A stretch of DNA of 64,000 nucleotides, taken from an uncultured Lachnospiraceae bacterium (GTDB taxonomy: Bacteria; Bacillota; Clostridia; Lachnospirales; Lachnospiraceae). The stretch's first letter is position 1; every line of letters starts with the position of its first letter. The stretch is taken from contig CAJUDX010000005.1 in the NCBI GenBank assembly GCA_910584785.1, positions 27,007 through 91,006 of the forward strand. The letters run 5' to 3'. Positions 51,588 through 60,511 of this stretch are shown here, in pieces. A program made the translations under genes and the position numbers. The notes below the pieces were generated by a model that saw only the letters and a list, made by a program, of their open reading frames with translations, was not told the DNA's origin and searched no databases.

Positions 51588-52283
51588 TTAGTTCACCAGC
51601 TTAGCTACATTCAGCTTAACGCCAGGACCCATGGTGGAAGTTAAGGTAACACTCTTTAAGTAAGCACCCTTAACCGCACTTGGCTTAACCTTCATAATTG
51701 CATCAATAAGCGTCTGGAAGTTGTCCGCAAGCTTCTGCTCATCGAAAGAAGCCTTGCCAATCGGAACATGCACAATGTTATTCTTATCAAGTCTGTACTC
51801 GATTTTACCAGCTTTAATATCGTTAATAGCCTTAGTTACATCCATGGTAACAGTGCCAGCCTTTGGGTTTGGCATCAAGCCCTTGGGGCCCAGCACACGG
51901 CCTAAGCGTCCTACTACACCCATCATATCCGGGGTAGCCACAACTACGTCAAAGTCCAGCCAGCCTTCGTTTTGGATCTTCGGAATCAGCTCCTCTGCTC
52001 CCACGAAATCTGCTCCGGCAGCCTCAGCCTCATCAGCCTTTGGTCCCTTGGCAAATACCAGGATGCGTACGGTCTTACCAGTTCCATGAGGCAGAACAAC
52101 TGCACCACGGATCTGCTGCTCTGCGTGACGTCCGTCGCAGCCAGTCCGAATATGAACTTCAACCGTCTCGTCAAATTTTGCAGAAGCGTTCTTCTTTACT
52201 AAAGCAATCGCCTCCGTTGTATCATACTGAATGGAACGATCCACAGCCTTAGCTGCTTCTACGTATCTCTTTCCTCTTTTCAT
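51588..52283 (-). CDS. rplA: 50S ribosomal protein L1
   Basis: A 231-residue L1-stalk protein. It has [35 protein letters not shown] near the N-terminus, [33 protein letters not shown] in the centre, and the C-terminal [15 protein letters not shown]. It is also a known translational repressor of the rplKA mRNA. AGGAGG precedes the ATG and the candidate L1-binding hairpin lies just before that. Confidence 0.98.
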   Translation of the reverse strand: MKRGKRYVEAAKAVDRSIQYDTTEAIALVKKNASAKFDETVEVHIRTGCDGRHAEQQIRGAVVLPHGTGKTVRILVFAKGPKADEAEAAGADFVGAEELIPKIQNEGWLDFDVVVATPDMMGVVGRLGRVLGPKGLMPNPKAGTVTMDVTKAINDIKAGKIEYRLDKNNIVHVPIGKASFDEQKLADNFQTLIDAIMKVKPSAVKGAYLKSVTLTSTMGPGVKLNVAKLVN

Positions 52284-52298
52284 TAACCTAACCTCCTA

Positions 52299-52327
52299 GT
52301 GGTATTGTCGGGGATGGTCCCTCCCAC
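52299..52327 (-). promoter_or_regulatory. Candidate L1-binding hairpin in the rplA leader
   Basis: On the mRNA, GTGGGAGGGA...CCCGACAATACCAC forms a stem-loop ending 5 nt before the AGGAGG of rplA. GUGGGAGG and AAUACCAC echo the two strands of the L1 site of 23S rRNA. A nearly identical element precedes rplK. Confidence 0.65.
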
Positions 52328-52400
52328 GTTTTCCTGTTGCTTTACGAAAGCGCGACCTGTCCTGCCATGCAAAGGCAGGAACGCACCTGTGCCGAATCCA

Positions 52401-52826
52401 TTATTCAGCCACGGTAATTCCCATGCTTCTTGCTGTACCGGCTATCATGCTCATCGCTGCCTCTAAGGATGCTGCATTTAAGTCAGGCATCTTTAACTCG
52501 GCAATCTTTTGCAGCTCTTCCTTGCTGATAGTTGCCACCTTCGTCTTATTCGGAACAGCGGAACCAGATTTCAGCTTGCAGGCCTTCTTTAACAGAACGG
52601 CTGCCGGCGGGGTCTTGGTGATAAAGCTAAAACTTCTGTCAGCATAAACTGTAATCACAACCGGGATAATTAAATCTCCCTGATCGGCTGTTCTTGCGTT
52701 AAATTCTTTGGTAAACTGTACAATATTTACACCATGCTGACCCAGGGCAGGACCAACTGGCGGTGCTGGTGTTGCCTTACCAGCAGGAATCTGTAATTTA
52801 ATATAACCTGTTACTTTCTTTGCCAT
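52401..52826 (-). CDS. rplK: 50S ribosomal protein L11
   Basis: The standard 141-residue protein when started at the ATG at 52826 (AGGAGG 8 nt upstream). It contains [34 protein letters not shown] and ends [10 protein letters not shown]. It binds the GTPase-associated centre of 23S rRNA. It lies 118 bp before rplA, with its own copy of the putative L1-binding leader element. Confidence 0.98.
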   Translation of the reverse strand: MAKKVTGYIKLQIPAGKATPAPPVGPALGQHGVNIVQFTKEFNARTADQGDLIIPVVITVYADRSFSFITKTPPAAVLLKKACKLKSGSAVPNKTKVATISKEELQKIAELKMPDLNAASLEAAMSMIAGTARSMGITVAE

Positions 52827-52846
52827 CTTAGGCACCTCCTAATTTC

Positions 52847-52874
52847 GTGGTATTGTCGGGGATTTCCCTCCCAC
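52847..52874 (-). promoter_or_regulatory. Candidate L1-binding hairpin in the rplK leader
   Basis: On the mRNA, GTGGGAGGGAAATCCCCGAC continues with AATACCAC and folds into a stem-loop 7 nt before the AGGAGG of rplK. It matches the rplA copy at 26 of 28-29 positions. Confidence 0.65.
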
Positions 52875-52906
52875 CAGCTTTTCCCGAAAGAAAAGCCGAT
52901 TTCCTG

Positions 52907-53431
52907 TTACATCTTTTTTATCTCGCTGAAATTTAACTCAACCGGCGTTTCCCGACCAAATACTTCGGCATTAATCGTGATCGTTTTCTTACCCTCGTTA
53001 ATGGATTTAATCGCGCCGACGGTATCCTTCCACGCACCAGAAATCACAGTGATCATATCGCCGACTTCAAAATCAATCAGCATTTCCGGCTCACTCTGCT
53101 CCACAAAGCCCATGTTCAGCATCTCTTCCTCACTGAGCGGCGTAGGTTCTGATCCGGGACCAACAAAGCCCGTAACACCTCTTGTGTTCCTTACCACATA
53201 CCAGGTATCCTGATTCATCACCATGCGAACCAGCACATAGCCGGGAAACATCTTTTTATCTGCCTGTTTTTCCAGACCATTTTTCAGTTCAGTCACTGCC
53301 AGCATAGGTACAGATACTTCCTGAATCTGATCCTGAAGATTCCGGTTTTCAATGGTTTTTTCAAGGTCAGCTTTTACCTTGTTCTCATAGCCTGAATAGG
53401 TATGGACTACATACCAGTTTGCTTCTGACAT
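52907..53431 (-). CDS. nusG: Transcription termination/antitermination protein NusG
   Basis: A 174-residue protein with the NGN domain (NWYVVHTYSGYENKVKADLEK, FPGYVLVRMVMNQDTWYVVRNTRGVTGFVG) and a C-terminal KOW domain (FEVGDMITVISGAWKDTVGAI). It links RNA polymerase to ribosome or Rho. The ATG at 53431 has AAAGGTG upstream. It lies 19 bp after secE. Confidence 0.98.
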   Translation of the reverse strand: MSEANWYVVHTYSGYENKVKADLEKTIENRNLQDQIQEVSVPMLAVTELKNGLEKQADKKMFPGYVLVRMVMNQDTWYVVRNTRGVTGFVGPGSEPTPLSEEEMLNMGFVEQSEPEMLIDFEVGDMITVISGAWKDTVGAIKSINEGKKTITINAEVFGRETPVELNFSEIKKM

Positions 53432-53450
53432 ATCTTCACCTTTGCCCTTA

Positions 53451-53651
53451 TTAAATGATAAGATTAATACCAAACTTGAAAATCATGTCCAAAACACCAA
53501 TCAGCACGCCAAGAAGCAGGGAAACCACCAGTACAACAATGGTCTGCTTCGTAACGGTTTCTCTGTTCGGCCAGACTATTTTCTTGTACTCAGCTTTTAA
53601 GCCTTTCCAATAATTCTTCTTCGGAGCCTTGTCCGCATTCATATCTGCCAT
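53451..53651 (-). CDS. secE: Preprotein translocase subunit SecE
   Basis: A 66-residue single-helix SecE with the conserved cytoplasmic stretch YWKGLKAEYKKIVWPNRETVTKQT and a membrane helix (about 37-62). It is part of the SecYEG channel. The gene order rpmG-secE-nusG is standard for Firmicutes. Confidence 0.96.
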   Translation of the reverse strand: MADMNADKAPKKNYWKGLKAEYKKIVWPNRETVTKQTIVVLVVSLLLGVLIGVLDMIFKFGINLII

Positions 53652-53692
53652 TTTTCCACATCCTTTACTAAGAGAAGCAATATCCGCGGATA

Positions 53693-53842
53693 TTACTTAG
53701 TTTCCTTGTGCAAAGTATGCCGCTTGCAGAATCTGCAATACTTCTTGGTTTCCATACGGTCAGGATGAACTTTCTTGTCCTTTGTCATGTTGTAATTTCG
53801 CTGTTTACATTCTGTACATGCCAATGTAATTCTCGTACGCAC
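53693..53842 (-). CDS. rpmG: 50S ribosomal protein L33
   Basis: A 49-residue protein with [18 protein letters not shown] and [15 protein letters not shown], so both zinc-ribbon CxxC pairs are kept (the C+ form). The start is a GTG at 53842 with GGAGG 8 nt upstream. It begins the rpmG-secE-nusG-rplK-rplA run. Confidence 0.97.
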   Translation of the reverse strand: MRTRITLACTECKQRNYNMTKDKKVHPDRMETKKYCRFCKRHTLHKETK

Positions 53843-54012
53843 AACTTCCACCTCCACATTAAAATGTCATTTCCTTGGTTCTCTTTTTTGTCCGGGTTAT
53901 TTTGGGCATAAAAAAAAGAGCCTCCTTCTTCCATACGCTCATTCACTATAGCATAAGTTTTGGTATTCGTCAATGGTTTTCTCTTTGGTTTCTCGTGGTT
54001 TTCTCAGGGGTT

Positions 54013-54831
54013 TTATCGAAAATGCCATAAAACCGCAAGTCCCAGGATAATCCGATACCAGCCAAATGCCTTAAAGTCATGCCGTTTAACATAAGAAAGC
54101 AAAAAGCGGATAACCACCACAGAGGAAATAAACGCGGTTCCCATCCCTAAAACCAGTATCATTTTTTCTTCGGCAGTAAAGGTAAAACCAAACGACAGCA
54201 GCTTTAACAAGCTGGCACCAAACATCACAGGAATCGCCAGAAAAAACGTAAACTCCGCCGCAGCCGTCCGGGAAACGCCCATTAAAAGCGCCCCCACAAT
54301 CGTCGCCCCCGAACGGGAGGTTCCGGGAAATATCGCCGCAATAAGCTGAAACACACCAATCATCAGGGCTGTATCCCAGGAAAGCTCCGAAAGGCTGGCG
54401 ATCCTCGCCTCTCTGCCCTTATGCCTTTCTTCGATAACAATAAAGGCCGCACCAAAAAAGATCAAAGCAAGGGCAACAGAAACCGGGCGATAAAACAAAC
54501 GCTCAAATTTCTCCTGAAACAGCAGACCAATTCCGCCGGCAGGAACACAGGCTAAGAGAATCTTTGCCCATAATACAGCAATGTCCTGCCGGATGCCAAA
54601 CCCTCTTTCCCGCTGAAAGGTAAAGGGAAAAACCGACTTCCAGAAAAGTACCACTACAGCTAAAATCGCACCTAACTGAACCACAACCTCAAACATTAAA
54701 TAAAACTCTTCCGACACATCCAAGCGGATAAATTCATTCAGTAAAATCAAATGCCCGGTACTGCTGACGGGCAGCCACTCGGTAATTCCCTCGACCAGCC
54801 CAAACAGCACCGCCTTAATCCACTCACGCAT
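54013..54831 (-). CDS. uppP: Undecaprenyl-diphosphate phosphatase
   Basis: A 272-residue BacA/UppP membrane enzyme that recycles the undecaprenyl carrier for wall synthesis and gives some bacitracin resistance. The two signature regions are EGITEWLPVSSTGHLIL (about 15-31) and PGTSRSGATIVGALLMGVSR (about 168-187), with eight hydrophobic helices. AAGGAGAG precedes the ATG. Confidence 0.97.
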   Translation of the reverse strand: MREWIKAVLFGLVEGITEWLPVSSTGHLILLNEFIRLDVSEEFYLMFEVVVQLGAILAVVVLFWKSVFPFTFQRERGFGIRQDIAVLWAKILLACVPAGGIGLLFQEKFERLFYRPVSVALALIFFGAAFIVIEERHKGREARIASLSELSWDTALMIGVFQLIAAIFPGTSRSGATIVGALLMGVSRTAAAEFTFFLAIPVMFGASLLKLLSFGFTFTAEEKMILVLGMGTAFISSVVVIRFLLSYVKRHDFKAFGWYRIILGLAVLWHFR

Positions 54832-54882
54832 TTACCGACTCTCCTTTATACACTGCATCCTGCTTCATCTATCCTATCCGGT

Positions 54883-56010
54883 TTACCTGAAACGGCGGAT
54901 GATTTCTAATATTTCTGCCCCATACTTCTCTGCCTTAGCCTTGCCAAAGCCAGACACCTGCATAAGCTCCCGTTTAGTGTTCGGCATCCTGGCGATTAAG
55001 TCTTTTAACTGGCTATCATTATAGATAAAATACGGCTTAATCCCTTCTTCCTGGCTTTTCTTCCATCGATAGGAGCGCAGGGCTTTAAACAGGGGTGTAT
55101 CCTCTATCTTTATCTCACCGCCTGACGCGCTGGGCGATACTGGCAGTCTGACGATTTTAGACCGGCTGGGTGAAACCGGCTGACTGACCGCTTGGGGCCT
55201 GCCGGACGAAACCGGCTGACTGACCACTTTTTTCCTGCTTAAAGCCAAACGCGCCTCCTCCACCCAATAATCCTGATACTTCCTTAAATAATTCTTATGT
55301 TTCTCCTGGTGAAGGTCTAAAAACGATTCTGCCCATTCCTTTAATTTTTTATCCGAAAGTTCGGCCTCGGAGGAAATTTGATACTGCTTTCGGATATAGG
55401 CGACAAGCTGGTCGGCACGGATAACCCTTTCCCTGATGTATGGGGAGCTGTTTTGGGCATACAGCAAAGTTTTTGGATTAGACAAAACAACGATTGACTG
55501 ATAAGTGCGGTCAAACTGCTTTTCTGCCATCCGCCGAAACAGAAAATTTTCTTTTCCCTCCAGCCTTATCTTCTTTAACAGCTCCAGATGGTGTTCATTC
55601 TGCGTAACCGGTGAATAAATCGCTTCTTTTTTCCTCTGCCCATTAAATTCCATAATCCGGTAAAATTCCCCTGTCGGGGTAATCTCAATATTACCATATA
55701 AATTTTTACATTCAATAACAAAACAAAGCTTCCTGGTCACAACAAGGTAATCAATCTGTGCACTCAGGTCCCTGTCCTCAAGATAAATATCATGCAAAAT
55801 ATACATGGGCATATGGCTGTTTTTTAATTCATAAGCAATCTGCTGCTCGCCCAGTATTCCATATTCCAGGCAGCGGATATCCTGGCGAAGAATCTCCTGT
55901 CCCTCTATCGTCAGGCAGGGCGCCAGGCCTTCAAGCATCTGAATCTGCCGTTGTGCCTCGTTGCTTTCCTTTAAAAAAACAGGTTCCCGCATTTTATCCC
56001 AAAGTCCCAT
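54883..56010 (-). CDS. NERD-domain protein with C-terminal HRDC domain
   Basis: A 375-residue protein. The N-terminal nuclease-related domain shows DLSAQIDYLVVTRKLCFVIECKNLYGNIEI (about 105-135), with the acidic/ECK pattern of PD-(D/E)XK-like folds. A linker (about 260-300) with three imperfect QPVSxxR-type repeats leads to an HRDC domain (PLFKALRSYRWKKSQEEGIKPYFIYNDSQL...FGKAKAEKYG). This pairing suggests work on DNA. The ATG at 56010 has AAGGAG 8 nt upstream. The precise role is unknown. Confidence 0.85.
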   Translation of the reverse strand: MGLWDKMREPVFLKESNEAQRQIQMLEGLAPCLTIEGQEILRQDIRCLEYGILGEQQIAYELKNSHMPMYILHDIYLEDRDLSAQIDYLVVTRKLCFVIECKNLYGNIEITPTGEFYRIMEFNGQRKKEAIYSPVTQNEHHLELLKKIRLEGKENFLFRRMAEKQFDRTYQSIVVLSNPKTLLYAQNSSPYIRERVIRADQLVAYIRKQYQISSEAELSDKKLKEWAESFLDLHQEKHKNYLRKYQDYWVEEARLALSRKKVVSQPVSSGRPQAVSQPVSPSRSKIVRLPVSPSASGGEIKIEDTPLFKALRSYRWKKSQEEGIKPYFIYNDSQLKDLIARMPNTKRELMQVSGFGKAKAEKYGAEILEIIRRFR

Positions 56011-56124
56011 ATAATATATCTCCTTCATCCTTTGCACGTCTTTTTCCTGGTTCTTACCACAGCCTATGATGAAATACAAAAAGGTATGCGAAAAACATGC
56101 ACATCAGACCTTCCAACCTTTGGC

Positions 56125-57129
56125 TCAGGAACGGCCCAGTGTATCCATAAAGCCTGCTATACCCGAAAGTTCTTTCACCTGCGTAATAGTAATCCCGGTC
56201 AAGGTGCAGATTTGTTCTAATACTGCCGCAACAATACCATTGCTCACCAAAATTTCCTTAGGCGCCCCATGACCCAGGATAAAATCAATCATATACTGAA
56301 TCAGCCATTCCTCTGCCTGTGCCTCCCGCTCCATTAAATCTGCCTTAAGCATACGACCATTATCTGCATCGGCAATCAGGCACATCTTCCGGTTAAGTAC
56401 CCGCTCTGTATGCTTCTCCTTATCCATCATATTACTAAAGGAAAGCTCTGCCTCCAGCCGGTAATCTCCCTTCCGCGCCTGCTTTAGCTCGTTCATCAGT
56501 TTTTCGTCAGTTATCTCCAGATACGATATCTGGTACTCGCTGAAGGGAAGGGCTTTCTCCTTTCCCACCCATTTTTCCTTCGTTTTATCATAGAAATACA
56601 GATAAATATTCCCATGTTCAAAGTCCACAGAAACCGGGTCCTGATCCCAGCAGTCCAGCGCCTGCTCTAACAGAGCAAGGAAATTTGCCATCCGGCTTAT
56701 CTCCTCCTGATTCAGCATACAGGGAAAATATCCCTTACAATGGGAAATAAAGTACAGCCACTGATCCTTGCCATAATACTTATAGCCCAGCTCTTTTATT
56801 ACCTGACGCTGCTCCTCTATTACCTCTTCCCTGGCTCCCCAAAAAGCTGCCAGACAGTTTTGGCTAAACAGCACATAATCCGAAGCAAGGTTCAATCGGT
56901 CTTTCTCCAGCAAAAGAAAAAAATCATTCAGCCCTTCATAGCCTTCATAGACAACAATGCCGCATCCATTGCCCTCCTTGCCCAGGAGATTAAAAAAGAC
57001 CGGCTTTTTCCCTTCCTCCTGAATCCCAATCAAATCCATCTCCCAGAACTCTTCCCAGGGCTTTCTTTCTCTAATTCTGGTTGCTGTCTCATATAAATTT
57101 TTCCACGCCTCTATTCCTGCTATCTCCAT
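56125..57129 (-). CDS. Uncharacterised soluble protein (DUF6930/DUF7309-like)
   Basis: A 334-residue cytoplasmic protein without signal or membrane segments. It opens WKNLYETATRIRERKPWEEFWEMDLIGIQ and continues GNGCGIVVYEGYEGLNDFFLLL, a pattern I associate with Clostridial proteins of the DUF6930/DUF7309 type; the assignment is tentative. AAAAAGGAG precedes the ATG and a TATAAT promoter lies at 57203. No catalytic motif is recognisable. Confidence 0.7.
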   Translation of the reverse strand: MEIAGIEAWKNLYETATRIRERKPWEEFWEMDLIGIQEEGKKPVFFNLLGKEGNGCGIVVYEGYEGLNDFFLLLEKDRLNLASDYVLFSQNCLAAFWGAREEVIEEQRQVIKELGYKYYGKDQWLYFISHCKGYFPCMLNQEEISRMANFLALLEQALDCWDQDPVSVDFEHGNIYLYFYDKTKEKWVGKEKALPFSEYQISYLEITDEKLMNELKQARKGDYRLEAELSFSNMMDKEKHTERVLNRKMCLIADADNGRMLKADLMEREAQAEEWLIQYMIDFILGHGAPKEILVSNGIVAAVLEQICTLTGITITQVKELSGIAGFMDTLGRS

Positions 57130-57631
57130 CCTTATCTCCTTTTTCTTCTTCGTTCATCCACAAAGCGATGTTAGGTTAAAACTCCCTGATTAATTACTAT
57201 TAATTATACAAGGAATCAAAGGAATTGCAATGCCTTCCTTCCAGTTCACAAAACTTTCACGAAAAAAAGCTGCCTTATCCGAGAAATCCCCCTGCTTACC
57301 AGAATACTGGCTTATTTCTCGCATAAAACAACTTTTTTCTCAACTCATATAATATTTTACGACAGAATTTCTGGATAAATAAGTAAAAATTAGTAAAAAA
57401 ATGAAAAACAGGAAAATTTTGCTAAATTTCCCAATTCATTCAACGCATTTACGCTTCAGGAATCCCCAAGACTGACTCCACTCCTCTCCCATCCTAATTA
57501 TACCAGCTCAATCGTGCGTGGAGAGCGGGATTCCAAAAAAATATTTAGCCAATTGGAAACCCATAAGTAGCCTCCATTATTGACGATACAACACACCTCT
57601 TTCAACCTTGTTTTTGTTTCCCCACTCCAGA
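57130..57631. other. Gene-free, AT-rich intergenic region
   Basis: No coding sequence is convincing. It holds a minus-strand promoter for the 56125-57129 gene (TTGCAA at 57225-57230, TATAAT at 57203-57208, 16-bp spacer), a small dyad GAGAAAT/ATTTCTC near 57279-57318, and another isolated minus-strand TATAAT near 57497. A run of seven As at 57535-57541 (Ts on the minus strand) lies beyond the end of the CAP-protein gene, but no clean terminator stem was found. Confidence 0.5.
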
Positions 57632-59083
57632 TTATCTATGGGTGGGAGTAGTCAGCTCAGGAACAAAGACGTCATAGTGAACGTACACTGCCCCCGCGTT
57701 AGGATGGCTGGAGTTATTCTTTTCATAGTCGCTGATGTAGCAGTTGGCGCTCCCAACATAGTGGTACTTCTTGGCAATCATGGCATCGTAGTGTTCCTGG
57801 GAATAGCGGTAGTTGATATACCAGGCGGTAAACGAACCCTGCAAAAGTGCGTATTCCTTGGTTCTTGGGTATCCGTGAACCGTGTTTTCCCCCCAGAGGT
57901 TTGCCCTGATCATTTCTATCATCCCGTTGATCTCATCCTGTTTTTCGGCAGCCCTGATCCAGTCGTGGGCATCCCAATCCTCCAGGGCATCGACATAAGC
58001 CCGGTAGCATGCCAGGGCAGAAAGCTCGGCATCGTATTCCAGCGGTGCCACACCCACCTCTGCCCGATACTGGTTAATCATGTCCAGTTCTTGCTGCTGC
58101 ATATAGGTGAGTTTGGTGGTCAGCTGCTTTTTCTCGCTGCCGGTGGTGACGATCCCTTTCTGGGTCTTTTGGTTCATGGCATAATAAAAGTAGTAGCACT
58201 CATAGCTGTCCCCAAAAGCTTCCCTGATCTTGGCATCACAGTTCTTTTGGTAGGCAGCCACATTAAAGTCCTCACACCCCTGGCGTCCCTCATGGATGCC
58301 CACCGTCTGGAAGTGCTGCAGAAGCAGAGCCTTGTCCTTGTGATAAAGATGGGCAAGAGCAGGGAAATTCCTTATGTAATAGTCCCCGTCAAAGAGGAGA
58401 TTCCAATCCACCTCCTGAACAAAGGCATCGTACAGCTCGCCGTAGTCCCAGATAACGTCGTAGGGATTCTCCCCCTCATCCACATCTACAACACAGTCAC
58501 GGCGGTGGGTTTCCACCTCGGCTTTCATCCCGATAAGCTGGGCAATGTCCTCCAGACCAGAACCCACCCGGAGCTTTTCCTCCGTCTTTGGCTTGGTGGC
58601 GGCAGAGGAGGACTTAGAAGAATCAGGGGCTTTGGAACTCTCCCCCGAACCGGAGGACGATGGTGTCTTGGAGTTCTTCCCCGACCCGCTGGAAGTCGAA
58701 GCCTCGGAACTCTCCTCCGACTTGGAGGAGCCGCTGCTCTCCTGGACAGCCTTTTTCCACTCCTTCGCTCTTTCGATCCGCTCCCGAACAGTGCTGTAGC
58801 GGGACGGCTCGGAGGAAGGAACCTCCATGTCCTCCAGTTCCAGGCCAGCGCTTTCACTGCCTGTTTCTCCGGGAACCTCGTCCCGAAATTCCTCCGACAA
58901 GCTTTCCGTTTCGGGCTGACTGGTCTCGAACTGGGTCTCCCGCGAGGAGCTTTCCTCCTGTCTGACACTCTTCCTGGAGAGTAGGATGCTTCGGACAAGG
59001 TCCCTGCTACAGCCGGAAAGACTGGTTACTATCAGCATAACTGCCAGAGCCAATAGCAGCAGTCTTGTTTTCTTTTTCTTCAA
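57632..59083 (-). CDS. CAP-domain (SCP/PR-1-like) lipoprotein
   Basis: A 483-residue exported protein. The signal sequence ends in lipobox SLSGC (Cys about 25). A long low-complexity Ser/Glu-rich segment (about 40-165), likely a wall-spanning stalk, follows. A middle region (about 190-300) of unknown fold has VDVDEGENPYDVIWDYGELYDAFVQEVDWNLLFDG. The C-terminal CAP domain (about 330-483) shows ELDMINQYRAEVGVAPLEYDAELSALA, WGENTVHGYP, HYDAMIAKKYHYVGSANC. The start may be TTG at 59083 (AGAGG 8 nt upstream) or GTG at 59092. CAP proteins of Clostridia are often surface or spore proteins. Confidence 0.85.
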   Translation of the reverse strand: MKKKKTRLLLLALAVMLIVTSLSGCSRDLVRSILLSRKSVRQEESSSRETQFETSQPETESLSEEFRDEVPGETGSESAGLELEDMEVPSSEPSRYSTVRERIERAKEWKKAVQESSGSSKSEESSEASTSSGSGKNSKTPSSSGSGESSKAPDSSKSSSAATKPKTEEKLRVGSGLEDIAQLIGMKAEVETHRRDCVVDVDEGENPYDVIWDYGELYDAFVQEVDWNLLFDGDYYIRNFPALAHLYHKDKALLLQHFQTVGIHEGRQGCEDFNVAAYQKNCDAKIREAFGDSYECYYFYYAMNQKTQKGIVTTGSEKKQLTTKLTYMQQQELDMINQYRAEVGVAPLEYDAELSALACYRAYVDALEDWDAHDWIRAAEKQDEINGMIEMIRANLWGENTVHGYPRTKEYALLQGSFTAWYINYRYSQEHYDAMIAKKYHYVGSANCYISDYEKNNSSHPNAGAVYVHYDVFVPELTTPTHR

Positions 59084-59216
59084 TGCAAACACCTCTTTCT
59101 GTCCCCTTCCCCGGAATGCTGCCAGTGTAGCACCCTTGGCTTGCGTTCCAGCCGCAGCCTTTCCAGGCTATCAATGTTTTTCATTATACCTTTTTTGACA
59201 TAGAATATAAAGTATT

Positions 59217-59753
59217 CTATCGGCATAGGAGCAATTTTTCCGAAGAAGCCAAATAATATTTGCACCGATCATCTATCCCATATTTGGCTGAATAAACCTC
59301 TATTGCATTAAGGAAATAAGGGCTATGGGAATTTAAAAGTATGTGCACATCAAATTCCTTCTGCAGCAATACAATAAGCTCCGCAAACAAAAGCTGCCAT
59401 TCCGGGTGAAGATGAATTTCCGGCTCATCTAAAATAAATGCTCTAAGTTTTTCCGCATCTTTTTTATAAAAATCAATGTTATCAATAATCCTTGGAACAA
59501 TTTCTTCAACGATAAATCTGCGTAAAAACCGATTCATCAAACTTCGATACATCATCATAATTAAAGTTTCAATATTCTGCATTCTCTCTGCTTCTATTTG
59601 CTGTTCAATCTCATAAAAATGATTAAACATCGCAAACAAAGCACGCCCAACCGTACTTTTTCCCGTATTATTTTCTCCGGCAATTACCGTAATCCCATGG
59701 ATCTCAACCTAAGCTTCACCTATCTTCCCAATATTCTTCAACGAAAGCTTCAT
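59217..59753 (-). pseudogene. Broken AAA-family (OLD/RecF-like) ATPase
   Basis: A good start (GGAGGG then ATG at 59753) opens MKLSLKNIGKIGEA, followed by an in-frame TAG (59709-59711). The same frame then continues with the Walker A region (GENNTGKSTVGRALF), a short helical stretch and Walker B ILDEPEIHLHPEWQ with the NSHSPYFLNAIEVYS switch region, before stopping at 59217. The usual long middle domain and the C-terminus are missing. So one nonsense mutation, an internal deletion and a 3' truncation point to decay. It is wedged between the CAP gene and ktrA. Confidence 0.8.
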
Positions 59754-59771
59754 GCTATCCCTCCTACAACG

Positions 59772-60434
59772 CTACCCCATCATCGCCAGCACCTTATCGA
59801 TATCCTTCTTCCTCCCAATCACCATCAAATGTTCATTTTCCCGAACCACATAGTCGGCCTTGGGCATCATATCCATAGTTTCATTTTCATCAGTTCCCTT
59901 AATGGCAAGGATGCTGATATCATAATGATTGCGCAGATCCAGATCTTTTAAACTCTTCCCCACCCATTTTCCCAAAGGCGGTATCTCATAAATCGAAAAT
60001 TCGTCTGTCAGTTCAATATAATCAAATACATGGTTTGCACTGTAGCGCACAGCCAGATTTTCGGCAATATCCCGATCAGGATAAATCACCTCATCAGCTC
60101 CATTGCGCAGTAAAAACTTTGCATGGATATCCCGGTTTGCCTTGCTGACCACATACTTTGCCCCAAGTTCCTTTACCATACTTGTAATTTCCAGACTGCT
60201 CTGGAAATTTGTCCCAATACAGACAAAACAAAGATCAAAATTGGCAACCCCCAGGCTCTTTAACACCGTTTCATTCGTACAATCCCCAATCTTTGCACTG
60301 ACCACATAGGGAAGCATGTCCTCCAAGCAGTCCTCTTCCTGATCCACAATCATAATCTCATTGTCCAGTTTTGCAAGGTTTCTGCACAAATGCTGGCCGA
60401 ACCGCCCCATACCGATAATTAAAATTGATTTCAT
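59772..60434 (-). CDS. ktrA: Potassium uptake regulatory subunit, KtrA/TrkA-type RCK protein
   Basis: A 220-residue cytoplasmic protein with an N-terminal NAD/ATP-binding Rossmann fold (SILIIGMGRFGQHLCRNLAKL, Asp at the end of strand two in IMIVDQEE) and a C-terminal RCK_C domain (about 140-220). It gates the KtrB-type channel in response to nucleotides and possibly c-di-AMP. The gene follows the channel gene by 77 bp on the same strand. Confidence 0.93.
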   Translation of the reverse strand: MKSILIIGMGRFGQHLCRNLAKLDNEIMIVDQEEDCLEDMLPYVVSAKIGDCTNETVLKSLGVANFDLCFVCIGTNFQSSLEITSMVKELGAKYVVSKANRDIHAKFLLRNGADEVIYPDRDIAENLAVRYSANHVFDYIELTDEFSIYEIPPLGKWVGKSLKDLDLRNHYDISILAIKGTDENETMDMMPKADYVVRENEHLMVIGRKKDIDKVLAMMG

Positions 60435-60511
60435 CCTGACCCTATCCTCCTATCTCTCACATTTCCCTTTAACTTATGGTAATCTTTTCTCTATCTTCCC
60501 CTTATTTCCCA

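Noticed and set aside
57608..58984. 458-codon open frame on the plus strand
   Set aside because: It is antisense to the clear CAP-domain lipoprotein, has no domain-like composition I recognise and no supporting ribosome binding site; it is a shadow frame.
59080..59265. 61-codon minus-strand frame after the broken ATPase
   Set aside because: It is not similar to the missing C-terminus of the ATPase and has no ribosome binding site.
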